Origin: Pseudomonas hefeiensis
GTDB lineage: Bacteria > Pseudomonadota > Gammaproteobacteria > Pseudomonadales > Pseudomonadaceae
DNA: 64,000 bases
Assembly (NCBI RefSeq): GCF_030687835.1
Contig: NZ_CP117449.1
Coordinates: 5,456,001 to 5,520,000 of the forward strand
Reading direction: 5' to 3'
The notes under the pieces are model-generated. The model was not told the origin of the DNA. It saw only the letters and a program-made list of their open reading frames with translations, and did no database searches. Shown here in pieces: positions 41,143 to 50,645 of this stretch (position 1 is the first letter of the stretch; every line of letters begins with the position of its first letter). The translations under genes were made by a program, and so were the position numbers.

Positions 41143-41862
41143 ATGAACAACCTCATGCCCCACCCACATCAGCCTGAGCGCAACGTGCTCGCGTCCCTGT
41201 CGCTGCCCGGTCGGATTGGCAAACCGTCGGTAGACGATATCTACCCGCGGATCTTCGACGCCATCCTTGAACAACGTATTGCTCCGGCCAGTCGTTTCAC
41301 CGAGGAAAGCCTGGGGGATGTGTTCGGTGTCAGCCGCAGCATCATTCGCCGAGTCCTGGCGCGCCTGTCCCACCAGCAAGTCGTCATCCTGCGGCCCAAC
41401 CATCGGCCGCAAGTGGCGGCACCGGACCTGGAGCAGACCCGGCAGATTCTGCACGCGCGACGCCTGACCGAACAAACCCTCGTGCGCCTGGCTTGCAAGG
41501 CGCCCCAGCCCAAGGATCTACAGCGTCTGCGGGAGCTGGTAGAGCGCGAGCGCCAGTGCCTGGATCGCGGTGAACGCGGCCCGGCGATTCGCCTGTCCGG
41601 TGAGTTTCACCTGCAATTGGCAACCATGGCCGGCAATGGGCCGTTGGCGCAGTTTCTCGGCAGCCTCGTGCCATTAACCTCGCTGGCCCTGGCGCGCCAC
41701 GAGATCAAGTCCCGCAGGCATTGCGCCTGGCAGGAGCACTTGGCGATCGTAGACGCGATAGAACGTGGCAACGTTGATGAGGCGTTGCAACTGATGAGCG
41801 AGCACCTGGACCATCTTGAGCAAAAGCTACTGATGGCCGCAGGCACCGGGACGTCAAAGTAG
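41143..41862 (+). CDS. Second GntR family regulator with FCD domain
   Basis: 239 residues with an N-terminal winged helix (L-G-D-V-F-G-V-S-R-S-I-I-R-R) and a C-terminal FCD-like domain (E-F-H-L-Q-L-A-T-M-A; H-L-A-I-V-D-A-I-E). It starts 22 bases after the first GntR gene. The winged helix departs from the usual GntR wing, and the two proteins are not close in sequence, so they probably sense different signals. The 3' end overlaps the CobW gene by 9 bases. Confidence 0.88.
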   Translation: MNNLMPHPHQPERNVLASLSLPGRIGKPSVDDIYPRIFDAILEQRIAPASRFTEESLGDVFGVSRSIIRRVLARLSHQQVVILRPNHRPQVAAPDLEQTRQILHARRLTEQTLVRLACKAPQPKDLQRLRELVERERQCLDRGERGPAIRLSGEFHLQLATMAGNGPLAQFLGSLVPLTSLALARHEIKSRRHCAWQEHLAIVDAIERGNVDEALQLMSEHLDHLEQKLLMAAGTGTSK

Positions 41863-42822
41863 CGCGGCTTCGAAGCCTGCGCGAATCTTCTCTTCAGGCA
41901 ACTCGTCGGCGATGAACACAATGACGCTCTCCCGGGCTTCGTCTGGCGCCCATTCGGTGTCCCAATCAAAACCGTACAGTTTGAGTACGCCCTGGAACAC
42001 CAGTCGACGGGATTCGCCCGCGATATTCAGCACCCCCTTGTAGCGCAGCAACTGCTTGCCGTGCTCTTCCAGCAACTGGTTCATGAACTCGCTGAGCTTG
42101 TCGATCTCCAGCGGTTTATCGGTGCGAAGCACGAGACTGCTGATGCGGTCCCCGGCGGTTGCCTTGCCCACCGGTCGCAGACTGAACCCCGCTCCCAAGT
42201 CTGCGTTGAGATTGAAGCCGCGAATGTCGAGCAGTTCGGCCAGATCGATTTTGCCGTGTTCCACCACCCGGATCGGCGCCCGTCGGTTGATGCGCGTCAG
42301 ACGTTCGCCAAGGGCTTGGACATGGTCTGGGTCCACCAGATCGGTCTTGCTCAGCAGCAGACGGTCGGCAAACCCGACCTGGGCCTGGGCGATGGCCTGG
42401 GTCAGGTGGATCTCGGCATGAGCGGCGTCCACCAGGGTCAGGATACCGTCGAGGATGTAACGCTCGCGCAGGTCCTCATCGATAAAAAATGTCTGAGCCA
42501 CAGGGGCCGGATCGGCCAGACCGGTGCATTCGATCACCAGGCGATCGAAGGCTATTTCGCCGCTGTCCAGCCGTTCGAGGAGCAGGTAAAGGGCTTTGGT
42601 CAAGTCAGTGTGAATGGTGCAGCACACACAGCCATTGGCCAGGGTCATGACTTGCACCGGCTCATCGCCCAATAGCTGGGTATCGATGCCGGCATCGCTG
42701 AATTCATTCTCGATCACGGCGATTTTCAGGCCGTGCTCGGCCTTGAGCAAATGACGCAAAAGCGTGGTCTTGCCAGCGCCGAGGAAGCCGCTGAGGATGG
42801 TGACCGGGATGGGAGAGGACAA
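41854..42822 (-). CDS. yjiA: CobW/YjiA family GTP-binding metal chaperone-like protein
   Basis: 322 residues. G-F-L-G-A-G-K-T-T (Walker A), the metal-binding C-x-C-C motif in G-C-V-C-C-T-I-H, S-K-T-D guanine-specificity motif, and the C-terminal CobW_C domain. Members deliver or sense Zn, Co or similar metals using GTP. It lies next to ybdD and cstA, the same set as PA4604-4606 and E. coli yjiA-yjiX-yjiY. No Zur-type site recognised upstream. Confidence 0.9.
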   Translation of the reverse strand: MSSPIPVTILSGFLGAGKTTLLRHLLKAEHGLKIAVIENEFSDAGIDTQLLGDEPVQVMTLANGCVCCTIHTDLTKALYLLLERLDSGEIAFDRLVIECTGLADPAPVAQTFFIDEDLRERYILDGILTLVDAAHAEIHLTQAIAQAQVGFADRLLLSKTDLVDPDHVQALGERLTRINRRAPIRVVEHGKIDLAELLDIRGFNLNADLGAGFSLRPVGKATAGDRISSLVLRTDKPLEIDKLSEFMNQLLEEHGKQLLRYKGVLNIAGESRRLVFQGVLKLYGFDWDTEWAPDEARESVIVFIADELPEEKIRAGFEAALL

Positions 42823-42866
42823 CGTGATTCTCCTGTTGCGAAATTAAAAGAAGAGCACAAAACCCA

Positions 42867-42960
42867 TGTGGAGGCGAGGCAAACTGCTCGCGAAAGCGAT
42901 GGATCAGCAAACATCAATGCTGCTGACCTGACGCCATCGCGAGCAGGCTCGCTCCCACAA
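42867..42960. repeat. REP inverted pair upstream of the CobW gene
   Basis: Degenerate left arm ATGTGGAGGCGAGGCAAACT faces a good right arm ending AGGCTCGCTCCCACA. First of two pairs in the 298-base gap between the CobW gene and ybdD. Confidence 0.8.
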
Positions 42961-43004
42961 GGGGATCGGTGGTGTTTCCGAATCCCGAGCCCCCCCCAAA
43001 ACAA

Positions 43005-43096
43005 CTGTGGGAGCGGGCTTGCTCGCGAAAGCGGTGTGTCAGCCACATCAATGGCGACTGACCCGACGCCTTCGCGAGCAAGCCCGCTCCCACAGG
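43005..43096. repeat. REP inverted pair downstream of ybdD
   Basis: Canonical TGTGGGAGCGGGCTTGCTCG and inverted partner. Two pairs lie in tandem here, 45 bases apart. Confidence 0.85.
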
Positions 43097-43120
43097 GGGT
43101 ACCTCAACCCAAGCGGTGCT

Positions 43121-43318
43121 TCAACAGCACTTGGGCCCCGCCTTGCCGCCGTAACGGGCTTCCTGGCGTTCGCGGAAGAACGCCTCGTAGTCCATCAGCG
43201 GTTTGTCCGGGTGTTTGCTTTGCATGTGCTCGACGTAGTTGTCGTAGTCGGGCATGCCGACCATCAGGCGGGCGGCCTGACCGAGGTATTTACCGAGGCG
43301 ACTCAAGTCATTGAACAT
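43121..43318 (-). CDS. ybdD: YbdD/YjiX family small protein
   Basis: 65 residues with the family core around [11 protein letters not shown] and a C-terminal Cys pair (G-P-K-C-C). It follows cstA by 16 bases in the same direction, the usual cstA-ybdD pairing. The role is unknown but it is thought to support the adjacent transporter. Confidence 0.9.
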   Translation of the reverse strand: MFNDLSRLGKYLGQAARLMVGMPDYDNYVEHMQSKHPDKPLMDYEAFFRERQEARYGGKAGPKCC

Positions 43319-43334
43319 CGTTGCAATCCTCTAT

Positions 43335-45400
43335 TCAGGCGTCCGGCAGGGCCTGGAAGGGCGCTTCTTTATCCGTGCGTTCCTTGTGACCCCAGGCGGC
43401 GATACCGACCTTGAGCGCGTAGAACAGGATGCTGAAGACCACCAGCAGGAACAACACCGTCAGCGTTGCGTTGGTGTAGGCGTTGTACACCACATGCTGC
43501 ATCTGCTCGATGCTCTTGGCCGGGGCCAGGATCTGGCCGGCGGCCAGGGCATCGTTGTATTTGCGCGCCAGGGCCAGGAAGCCGATCGCCGGGTTAGCAT
43601 CGAACAGCTTGATCAGGCCCGCCGTGGTGGTGCAGATCAACAGCCAGACCGCCGGCAGCATGGTCACCCAGACGTAGCGCTGGCGCTTCATCTTGATCAG
43701 TACCACGGTGCCGAGCATCAGGGCGATACCGGCCAGCATCTGGTTGGAGATGCCGAACAGCGGCCACAAGGTGTTGATGCCGCCCAGCGGATCGATCACG
43801 CCCTGGTACAACAGGTAACCCCACATCGCCACGCAGCCGGCGGTGGCGATCAGGTTGGCGGCCCAGGATTCGGTGCGCTTGAGGGCCGGCACGAAGGAAC
43901 CGAGCAAATCCTGCAACATGAAGCGCCCGGCACGGGTGCCGGCGTCTACCGCGGTGAGGATGAACAGCGCTTCGAACAGGATCGCGAAGTGGTACCAGAA
44001 CGCCATGGTGTTCTCACCCGGCAGCACCGAATGCAGGATCTGCGCGATCCCCACCGCCAGCGTTGGCGCCCCGCCGGCACGGGCCAGCACGGTGGTCTCG
44101 CCGATGTCATTGGCCACCGCCTGCAGTGCTTCGGGGGTGATTGCAAAGCCCCAACTGCTGACGGTCTGCGCCACGCTCACCACATCGCTGCCGACGATCG
44201 CCGCCGGACTGTTCATGGCGAAGTACACGCCCGGCTCGATCACCGAAGCGGCCACCATCGCCATGATCGCCACGAACGACTCCATCAGCATGCCGCCGTA
44301 ACCGATGTAGCGGGCGTTGACTTCGTTATCGAGCATCTTCGGCGTAGTGCCCGAAGAGATCAGTGCGTGGAAACCCGAGACCGCGCCACAGGCGATGGTG
44401 ATGAACAGGAACGGAAACAGCCCGCCCTTCCACACCGGCCCCGTGCCGTCGGTGAACTGGGTCAGTGCCGGCATTTTCAGCTCGGGCATGGTGACCAGAA
44501 TGCCGATCGCCAGGGCGACGATGGTGCCGATCTTCAAGAAGGTGGACAGGTAATCGCGCGGCGCCAGGATCAGCCAATCGGCAACACGGCGGCAACGAAA
44601 CCGTAGCCGATCAGCATCCAGGTGATTTGCACACCGGTGAACGTGAAGGCCTCGGCCCAGACCGGGTCGGCGGCCACTTGTCCGCCGAGCCAGATCGAGC
44701 CCAGCAGCAACAGCACGCCGATGAGCGAGATTTCACCGATGCGGCCCGGGCGGATGTAGCGCATGTAGATGCCCATGAACATCGCGATCGGGATGGTCGC
44801 CATCACCGTGAAGATCCCCCACGGGCTCTCGGCCAGGGCCTTGACCACGATCAGCGCCAGCACCGCGAGGATGATGATCATGATCAGGAAGCAACCAAAC
44901 AGCGCGATGGTGCCGGGGACGCGGCCCATCTCTTCACGGACCATGTCGCCCAAAGAGCGACCGTTGCGACGGGTGGACAGGAACAGGACCATGAAGTCCT
45001 GCACGGCACCGGCCAGCACCACCCCGGCGATCAGCCAGAGCGTACCGGGCAGGTAGCCCATCTGCGCCGCCAGCACCGGCCCGACCAGCGGCCCGGCACC
45101 GGCAATGGCCGCGAAGTGGTGGCCGAAAAGGATGTGTTTGTTGGTCGGGACAAAGTCCAGGCCATCGTTGTTGAGCACGGCGGGGGTGGCCCGGCGCGCA
45201 TCGAGTTGCATCACGTTATTGGCGATGAACAGGCTGTAGTAGCGGTAGGCGACCAGGTAGATGGCCACGGCTGCGACGACGATCCAGAGGGCGTTGATCG
45301 CCTCCCCCCGACGCAATGCCACAACGCCCAGGGCGCTCGCTCCTACGACGGCCAGCAGTAGCCAGGGTATGTGGCGCAGCAGGCTATTATTGTTTGTCAT
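43335..45400 (-). CDS. cstA: CstA-family peptide/pyruvate transporter, frameshifted
   Basis: Corrected length 688 residues, ATG at 45398-45400 (M-T-N-N-N-S-L-L), more than 15 membrane segments. The family is the carbon starvation protein CstA/BtsT group, which imports peptides or pyruvate. A one-base deletion near 44574-44577 (AA for AAA; minus strand ATTGG for ATTTGG) splits the frame after A-A-V-L-P. Joining the halves across it gives P-I-W-L-I-L-A-P-R-D-Y. Together with ybdD and the CobW gene it forms the same set as E. coli yjiY-yjiX-yjiA, which suggests a BtsT-like role. Confidence 0.9.
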
Positions 45401-45563
45401 TTTTATATTCCGGCCAGGGTGGACAAGAAAGACAGCCAACGGAGTTTAGCGCTAACGGACACACAAAGGCCACCCCTGCGACGTTCGTCTGTCGCCGGCC
45501 GAACGGTGACAATGGCGCGCCAGTTGGGTCTATAGTCAATCAATCTCCAGAAAGGAATACGTA

Positions 45564-45943
45564 ATGAGCGAACGCCGCCGCTTCGTACGAATCGAGTTCC
45601 ATGCCCGGACCGAGCTGAGTCAGGGCGAGGGCGAGGACAAATTGACTTGGCCGGTCGATCTGCTGGACCTGTCTCTCAAGGGCCTGCTGATCAAAAAGCC
45701 CGAGCCCTGGCTTGGCAATCCCGAAGACACTTTCGTAGCTGATATTCACCTGAGCAACGACGTGGAAGTGACGTGGAAGTGCGGATGGAGGTTCGGTTGA
45801 CCCACGACGACCACGGCCACCTGGGCTTTGTCTGCGAGCATATCGACCTGGACTCGATCGCCCATCTGCGCCGGCTGGTGGAGTTGAACCTCGCCGACCA
45901 GGCTGAGCTGGAGCGGGAATTGGCGGCGTTGATCCAGATTTAA
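45564..45943 (+). CDS. PilZ domain c-di-GMP-binding protein, frameshifted by an 11-bp tandem duplication
   Basis: The first part reads [12 protein letters not shown] and [11 protein letters not shown], which carry the PilZ c-di-GMP motifs RxxxR and (D/N)xSxxG (here D-L-S-L-K-G). An exact 11-bp duplication (GACGTGGAAGT at 45759-45769 and 45770-45780) then shifts the frame. Removing one copy restores a 122-residue protein ending [10 protein letters not shown]...L-I-Q-I, like PA4608. Uncorrected, the protein stops at 45800 after 78 residues. Divergent from cstA. Confidence 0.85.
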
Positions 45944-45978
45944 ATACGCCGCGGGTCCTCTGTGGCGAGAGGATCGAT

Positions 45979-46064
45979 GTGGGAGCAAGGCTTGCCCGCG
46001 ATGGCGGCGACGCGGCCCTTCAAAATCGAGTCGTCTGCATCGCGAGCAAGCTTTGCTCCCACAT
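45979..46064. repeat. REP inverted pair between pilZ and radA
   Basis: TGTGGGAGCAAGGCTTGCCC faces AGCAAGCTTTGCTCCCACA. The left arm is the CCCGCGA sub-type and the right arm the CTCGCGA sub-type. Convergent gap. Confidence 0.85.
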
Positions 46065-46088
46065 AAACCCCTTTCACCATTGCCAGCG

Positions 46089-47456
46089 TTATTCGAACAA
46101 CGCATCCAGCGCCTGTTCCAGGCGTGTCACGGCAATGATCTGTAATCCGGCAGGCGCCTCCTTCGGCGCGTTGCCCTTGGGCACAATGGCCCGTTTGAAG
46201 CCGTGCTTGGCCGCTTCCTTGAGTCGCTCCTGCCCACTGGGCACCGGCCGGACTTCCCCCGACAACCCCACTTCACCGAACACCAGCAGATCATGGGGCA
46301 GCGGCCGATTGCGCAGGCTGGACATGACCGCCGCCATCAACGCCAGGTCAGACGCGGTTTCCAACACTTTGACGCCGCCCACCACGTTGAGGAAAACATC
46401 CTGATCGTGGGTAGGAATACCACCGTGTCGATGCAGGACGGCCAGCAGCATGGCGAGCCGATTCTGATCCAGCCCCAAGGTGACCCGACGCGGGTTCGCC
46501 AAATGGCTGTCATCCACCAGCGCCTGCACCTCCACCAACATCGGCCGGGTGCCTTCCCAGGTCGCCATGACCACGCTGCCCGGCACTTCTTCCTGGGCGC
46601 GCGTGAGAAAAATCGCCGAAGGGTTCGAGACTTCTTTCAAGCCCCTGTCGGTCATGCCGAACACACCCAGTTCGTTGACGGCGCCGAAGCGATTCTTCAC
46701 GGCCCGCAACAACCGTAGGCGACCGTCGGATTCGCCCTCGAAATACAACACGGTATCAACCATGTGCTCCAGCACCCGCGGGCCTGCCAGCGCGCCTTCC
46801 TTGGTGACATGGCCCACCAGGAAAATCGCCGTGCCACTCTGCTTGGCGTAGCGCACCAGCAATGCCGCGCTTTCACGCACCTGGGACACCCCGCCCGGCG
46901 CCGATTGCAGTTGTTCGGTGAAAATCGTCTGGATCGAGTCGATCACCATGACCTTGGGTTTTTCCAGGCGGGCCGTGGCGATGATGGTTTCGATGCACGT
47001 CTCGGTCATGACCCGCAGTTGATCCTGGGGCAGCCCCAGACGCCGAGCGCGCATGGCGACTTGCTGCTGGGATTCCTCGCCAGTGACGTACAACGCCGGC
47101 ATGCGCGTGGCCAGGCTGCACAAGGTTTGCAGCAGGATGGTGGACTTGCCGATGCCCGGATCCCCGCCAATCAGCACGACCGAACCGTCCACCAGGCCAC
47201 CGCCCAATACGCGGTCCAGCTCGCCGGAGGCGGTGGAAAAACGCGGAATTTCCTCGACGCTGACTTCAGCCAGGGTCTTGATTTGCGCCTGCTGACCGGC
47301 CCAACCCGTGCGACCAGTGGGGGCCGCTGCACCGCCACTCTCCACCATGGTTTCGGTCAAGGTGTTCCAGGCACCGCACTCACTGCACTGGCCGGCCCAT
47401 TTGGGGAAGGTCGAACCGCACTCGGTGCAGCCATACATGCGCTTTGCCTTGGCCAT
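46089..47456 (-). CDS. radA: DNA repair protein RadA
   Basis: 455 residues from the ATG at 47454-47456 (M-A-K-A-K-R-M-Y-G-C). N-terminal C4 zinc finger (C-T-E-C...C-S-E-C), RecA-like ATPase with G-G-D-P-G-I-G-K-S-T, the RadA-specific K-N-R-F-G motif, and a Lon-like C-terminal domain. It drives branch migration in recombination. The frame is open 144 codons upstream, but that part has no support. Confidence 0.95.
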   Translation of the reverse strand: MAKAKRMYGCTECGSTFPKWAGQCSECGAWNTLTETMVESGGAAAPTGRTGWAGQQAQIKTLAEVSVEEIPRFSTASGELDRVLGGGLVDGSVVLIGGDPGIGKSTILLQTLCSLATRMPALYVTGEESQQQVAMRARRLGLPQDQLRVMTETCIETIIATARLEKPKVMVIDSIQTIFTEQLQSAPGGVSQVRESAALLVRYAKQSGTAIFLVGHVTKEGALAGPRVLEHMVDTVLYFEGESDGRLRLLRAVKNRFGAVNELGVFGMTDRGLKEVSNPSAIFLTRAQEEVPGSVVMATWEGTRPMLVEVQALVDDSHLANPRRVTLGLDQNRLAMLLAVLHRHGGIPTHDQDVFLNVVGGVKVLETASDLALMAAVMSSLRNRPLPHDLLVFGEVGLSGEVRPVPSGQERLKEAAKHGFKRAIVPKGNAPKEAPAGLQIIAVTRLEQALDALFE

Positions 47457-47494
47457 CTGAACTCCGGGATAAAAACGCGATGATAGCCCAGTCG

Positions 47495-47654
47495 GTGGCC
47501 TGTACGGCCAGTTCGTTAGCTCAAATTCGGATGCCAGAAGTTCATAGCCAAGGCGCTGTGACGAGTCATAGCCCGCTATGGCGAGGAACAGCAACGCAGG
47601 ATATGGGCTTCTGGCACCGAAGTTGGGCTGACAGAACTGGCCACACAGGCCACT
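47495..47654. repeat. Large imperfect palindrome between radA and ankB
   Basis: A 160-base inverted repeat: left arm begins GTGGCCTGTACGGCCAGTTC, right arm is its near complement ending ACTGGCCACACAGGCCAC. About 48 bases on each side pair with roughly 80 percent identity, and the centre holds a smaller perfect stem CATAGC / GCTATG. It starts at the ankB stop codon. It differs from the REP family and could be a long structured RNA, a terminator or a MITE-like remnant. Confidence 0.7.
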
Positions 47655-48204
47655 AGCGCGGGGCCGGCATTCTGATTTCACCGTTGACCAGGTTCGCTGC
47701 GGTATTGCCCAACGGATCCTGGGCCTGCAGGTCCGCCCCCTTGGCCGCCAAGGCATCGAGCAACTCGACACGTTTGAACAGGCCGGCGTACATCGCAGCG
47801 GTCTGCCCGGCGCCGTTGCGCTGGTCCGGGTTGCAATCGGTGGACAACAAACGACGCGCGATCTGCACTTGGCCCTTGAAAATGGCACCCATCAGCGCCG
47901 TGTTACCACGGTTGTCCTGGATACAGGCATCGGCGCCAGCGGCCAGCAGCCGTTCCACCGCAGCACCATGGCCGTGATACGCCGCCAGAATCAGCGCGGT
48001 GTAGCCTTTTTCGTCCTGAGTGTTGAGCGAGTAACCGGCCTCAATGAAGGTCTCGAGCATCGGCCCGTCGCCTTGGCGGGCGGCGTCGAAATAATAGGTT
48101 TGCAACTGCTCTTGTACAGCAGCCGGGTCGGTGGGCACGGGCTGATCGGCCCATACGCTCAATGACCAGGTTGCGAGCATCGAAAACAGCAAGTTACGCA
48201 GCAT
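47653..48204 (-). CDS. ankB: Periplasmic ankyrin repeat protein (AnkB-like)
   Basis: 183 residues from the ATG at 48202-48204 with a signal peptide (M-L-R-N-L-L-F...S-V-W-A). Four ankyrin repeats follow, recognisable by G-Y-T-A-L-I-L-A-A and G-N-T-A-L-M-G-A. Upstream of it is katB, as in P. aeruginosa, where AnkB in the periplasm is needed for full catalase activity and peroxide resistance. The same pairing here suggests the same role. Confidence 0.88.
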   Translation of the reverse strand: MLRNLLFSMLATWSLSVWADQPVPTDPAAVQEQLQTYYFDAARQGDGPMLETFIEAGYSLNTQDEKGYTALILAAYHGHGAAVERLLAAGADACIQDNRGNTALMGAIFKGQVQIARRLLSTDCNPDQRNGAGQTAAMYAGLFKRVELLDALAAKGADLQAQDPLGNTAANLVNGEIRMPAPR

Positions 48205-48239
48205 GACGTCTCCTTGGCGCAAGGCTGTAGAGGCAAGGT

Positions 48240-48329
48240 TGTGGGAGCATGGCTTGCCCGCGATGCAGACGACTCGGTCAGGTTTCAGACCGCAGCGCCT
48301 GCTTCGCGAGCAAGCTTTGCTCCCACGGG
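48240..48329. repeat. REP inverted pair between katB and ankB
   Basis: TGTGGGAGCATGGCTTGCCC faces AGCAAGCTTTGCTCCCACG. It separates two genes that are co-transcribed in P. aeruginosa. Confidence 0.85.
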
Positions 48330-48352
48330 TGATGCACTTGCCAGGCTGTGGA

Positions 48353-49894
48353 TCAGTCGCTCAGCTTTTCCGCCAGCGCCTTGACCCGGGCCAGATCACC
48401 TTTGGCGACACGGGCCACGCCAGTGCCGTAATCAGCGTCAGCCTTGTAGAGGAACGACAGGATGATGTGTTTGCTCTCGTCATCAGTGGTCGCCAATGAC
48501 CCACCGAAGCTTTCGATCAGGTCATTGCGCTCTTTCTGGTTGAACGAGCGGTACAGGTCACCGGCTTGCTTGAAGTTCTGCTCACGCTGAATCTTCGCCT
48601 GCTGGGTACTGCCGGTCAGCGCGGCCTGGCTGTAGCGTGCCGTTGGCTGTTCCTGACGAGGCATCAGACGGCTCGGCTGATAGTTCACGCCGGTGCTGGT
48701 GCTGCCCGAATTCATCGCGCCGTCCTGGTTGCCATTGTTGACCGCCACCTTCGGCGCATTGATGGGCAACTGAAGCGCGTTGGGCCCCACTCGATACATT
48801 TGCGTATCGGCATAGGAGAACACTCGCCCCTGCAACAGACGATCTTCCGAAGGCTCGATACCCGGAACAAGATTGGCCGGCGCCATCGCCACCTGTTCGG
48901 TTTCCTGGAAAACATTCGCAGGGTTACGGTTCAAAACCATTTGCCCGACTTTGCGTTCAGGCACACCTGGCCAGATTTTGGTCGCGTCCAGAGGATCGAA
49001 ATCAAACGTGGAAAGGTCCTGCGGGTTCAGCACCTGAACGTACAAGTCCCATTTCGGAAAATCGCCCTTATTAATATGACTCACCAGATCGTTAGTCATA
49101 TGGCTGTAATCTTGTCCCTGAACGTTCACAACTTCTTTCGGATCGAGATTTTTCAGGCCCTGCAAACTTTTCCAATGAAACTTGACGTAGTGAACGTCAC
49201 CCTTTGCGTTCACCAACTTGTAGGCATGTACACCGTTCCCGTCCATTTCACGATAACTGGCTGGCGTACCGGAATTGGAATACAACTCGGTCAGCGTGCG
49301 TGTTGCTTCGGGCACATGTGAAAAGAAATCGAAACGGCGGGCGTCATCGTCCAGGTTGGTCCGTGGATCGGGTTTGAAGGCATGGACCATGTCTGGAAAC
49401 TTGATGGCATCGCGAATGAAGAAGGTCGGGAAGTTATTACCCACCAGATCCCAGTTACCCTCGGCCGTGTAGAACTTGGTGGCAAAACCACGGGGGTCGC
49501 GCAGGGTTTCCGGTGAATGGTTGCCATGCACAACGGCAGAAAAACGCACGAACACCGGCGTGGCCTGGCCAGCGGCGAAGACTTTGGCCTTGGTCAGGTC
49601 ACTGAGGTCGTCGGTGACCGTAAAGGTGCCATGAGCGCCAGTCCCTCTTGCATGCACCACGCGCTCGGGGATGCGCTCGCGGTCGAAGCGCTGGAGCTTC
49701 TGGATCAGTTGCACATCTTGCAACAAGGTCGGCCCGTTGGGACCGGCTGTTTGCGAATTCTGGTTGTCGCCCACGACCGCACCGTTATCGCGGGTCAGGG
49801 TGGCCGCGTTGACGGACAAGGACAGCAGGCTGGCGGTGAGCACAAAAAAGGCACGGCGATGGGAAAAAGTCCCGCCGCCAAGGGAAATGTTCAT
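48353..49894 (-). CDS. katB: Monofunctional haem catalase KatB with signal peptide
   Basis: 513 residues from the ATG at 49892-49894; a 30-residue signal peptide ends L-S-V-N-A. The catalytic His is in R-V-V-H-A-R-G (residue about 82), the Asn in F-V-G-N-N-F-P-T (D-L-V-G-N-N-F), and the haem Tyr in the Y-A-D-T-Q motif (V-F-S-Y-A-D-T-Q). Small-subunit clade 3-type length. It breaks down hydrogen peroxide in the periplasm. OxyR control is expected from the family, but I could not identify a site. Confidence 0.95.
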   Translation of the reverse strand: MNISLGGGTFSHRRAFFVLTASLLSLSVNAATLTRDNGAVVGDNQNSQTAGPNGPTLLQDVQLIQKLQRFDRERIPERVVHARGTGAHGTFTVTDDLSDLTKAKVFAAGQATPVFVRFSAVVHGNHSPETLRDPRGFATKFYTAEGNWDLVGNNFPTFFIRDAIKFPDMVHAFKPDPRTNLDDDARRFDFFSHVPEATRTLTELYSNSGTPASYREMDGNGVHAYKLVNAKGDVHYVKFHWKSLQGLKNLDPKEVVNVQGQDYSHMTNDLVSHINKGDFPKWDLYVQVLNPQDLSTFDFDPLDATKIWPGVPERKVGQMVLNRNPANVFQETEQVAMAPANLVPGIEPSEDRLLQGRVFSYADTQMYRVGPNALQLPINAPKVAVNNGNQDGAMNSGSTSTGVNYQPSRLMPRQEQPTARYSQAALTGSTQQAKIQREQNFKQAGDLYRSFNQKERNDLIESFGGSLATTDDESKHIILSFLYKADADYGTGVARVAKGDLARVKALAEKLSD

Positions 49895-50176
49895 AGGCGT
49901 TTCCTCTGGTGTTATAGAGCGCATCCATGTGCGCCCTGCAGAGGCTAGTGCTCGAAAAAGAAAAACCTAAATAGAAATGCCGCACCGATCCGATAGAAAA
50001 TTACTTGTGGGGAATCGGCTCGGGACCGCGTATCACGCGCGATTGATGGCACTTTGTAAACTTTTCCCCTTGGCCCGAGTCGATAACTGAAGCTTTGTAA
50101 GCAGGCGTTTCGAGCAGGACGCGTTTGGCTGATTTACACTGCCACCATCCACTTCATCTGTCACAAGGAACAACTC

Positions 50177-50590
50177 ATGGGCGTGATTAACGAGTTCAAG
50201 GCCTTCGCGGTCAAAGGCAATGTCGTCGACATGGCCGTCGGGATCATCATCGGTGCAGCTTTCGGCAAAATCGTTTCGTCATTCGTTGGCGACGTCATCA
50301 TGCCTCCGATCGGCCTTTTGATCGGCGGGGTGGACTTCAGCGACCTGGCCATCACCCTCAAGGCGGCACAAGGCGATGCGCCTGCGGTGGTATTGGCCTA
50401 TGGCAAATTCATTCAAAGCACCATTGATTTCATCATTGTGGCGTTCGCCATTTTCATGGGCGTCAAGGCCATCAACCGCCTCAAGCGCGAAGAAGCCGTT
50501 GCCCCCAGCGCTCCACCGGTTCCGACCAAGGAAGAACTGTTGCTGAGCGAAATTCGCGACCTGCTCAAGGCCCAGAACGAGAGGCCCTGA
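50177..50590 (+). CDS. mscL: Large-conductance mechanosensitive channel
   Basis: 137 residues with TM1 ([16 protein letters not shown]) and TM2 ([12 protein letters not shown]), and a charged C-terminal helix. MscL opens under membrane tension to release solutes in hypo-osmotic shock. AAGGAAC precedes the start. A degenerate REP-like hairpin follows at about 50605-50640. Confidence 0.96.
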   Translation: MGVINEFKAFAVKGNVVDMAVGIIIGAAFGKIVSSFVGDVIMPPIGLLIGGVDFSDLAITLKAAQGDAPAVVLAYGKFIQSTIDFIIVAFAIFMGVKAINRLKREEAVAPSAPPVPTKEELLLSEIRDLLKAQNERP

Positions 50591-50645
50591 CTCACACTTC
50601 GCCGCCTATGGCGTGGAATTTATCTCCTCGCCACAGGCGCATTTT

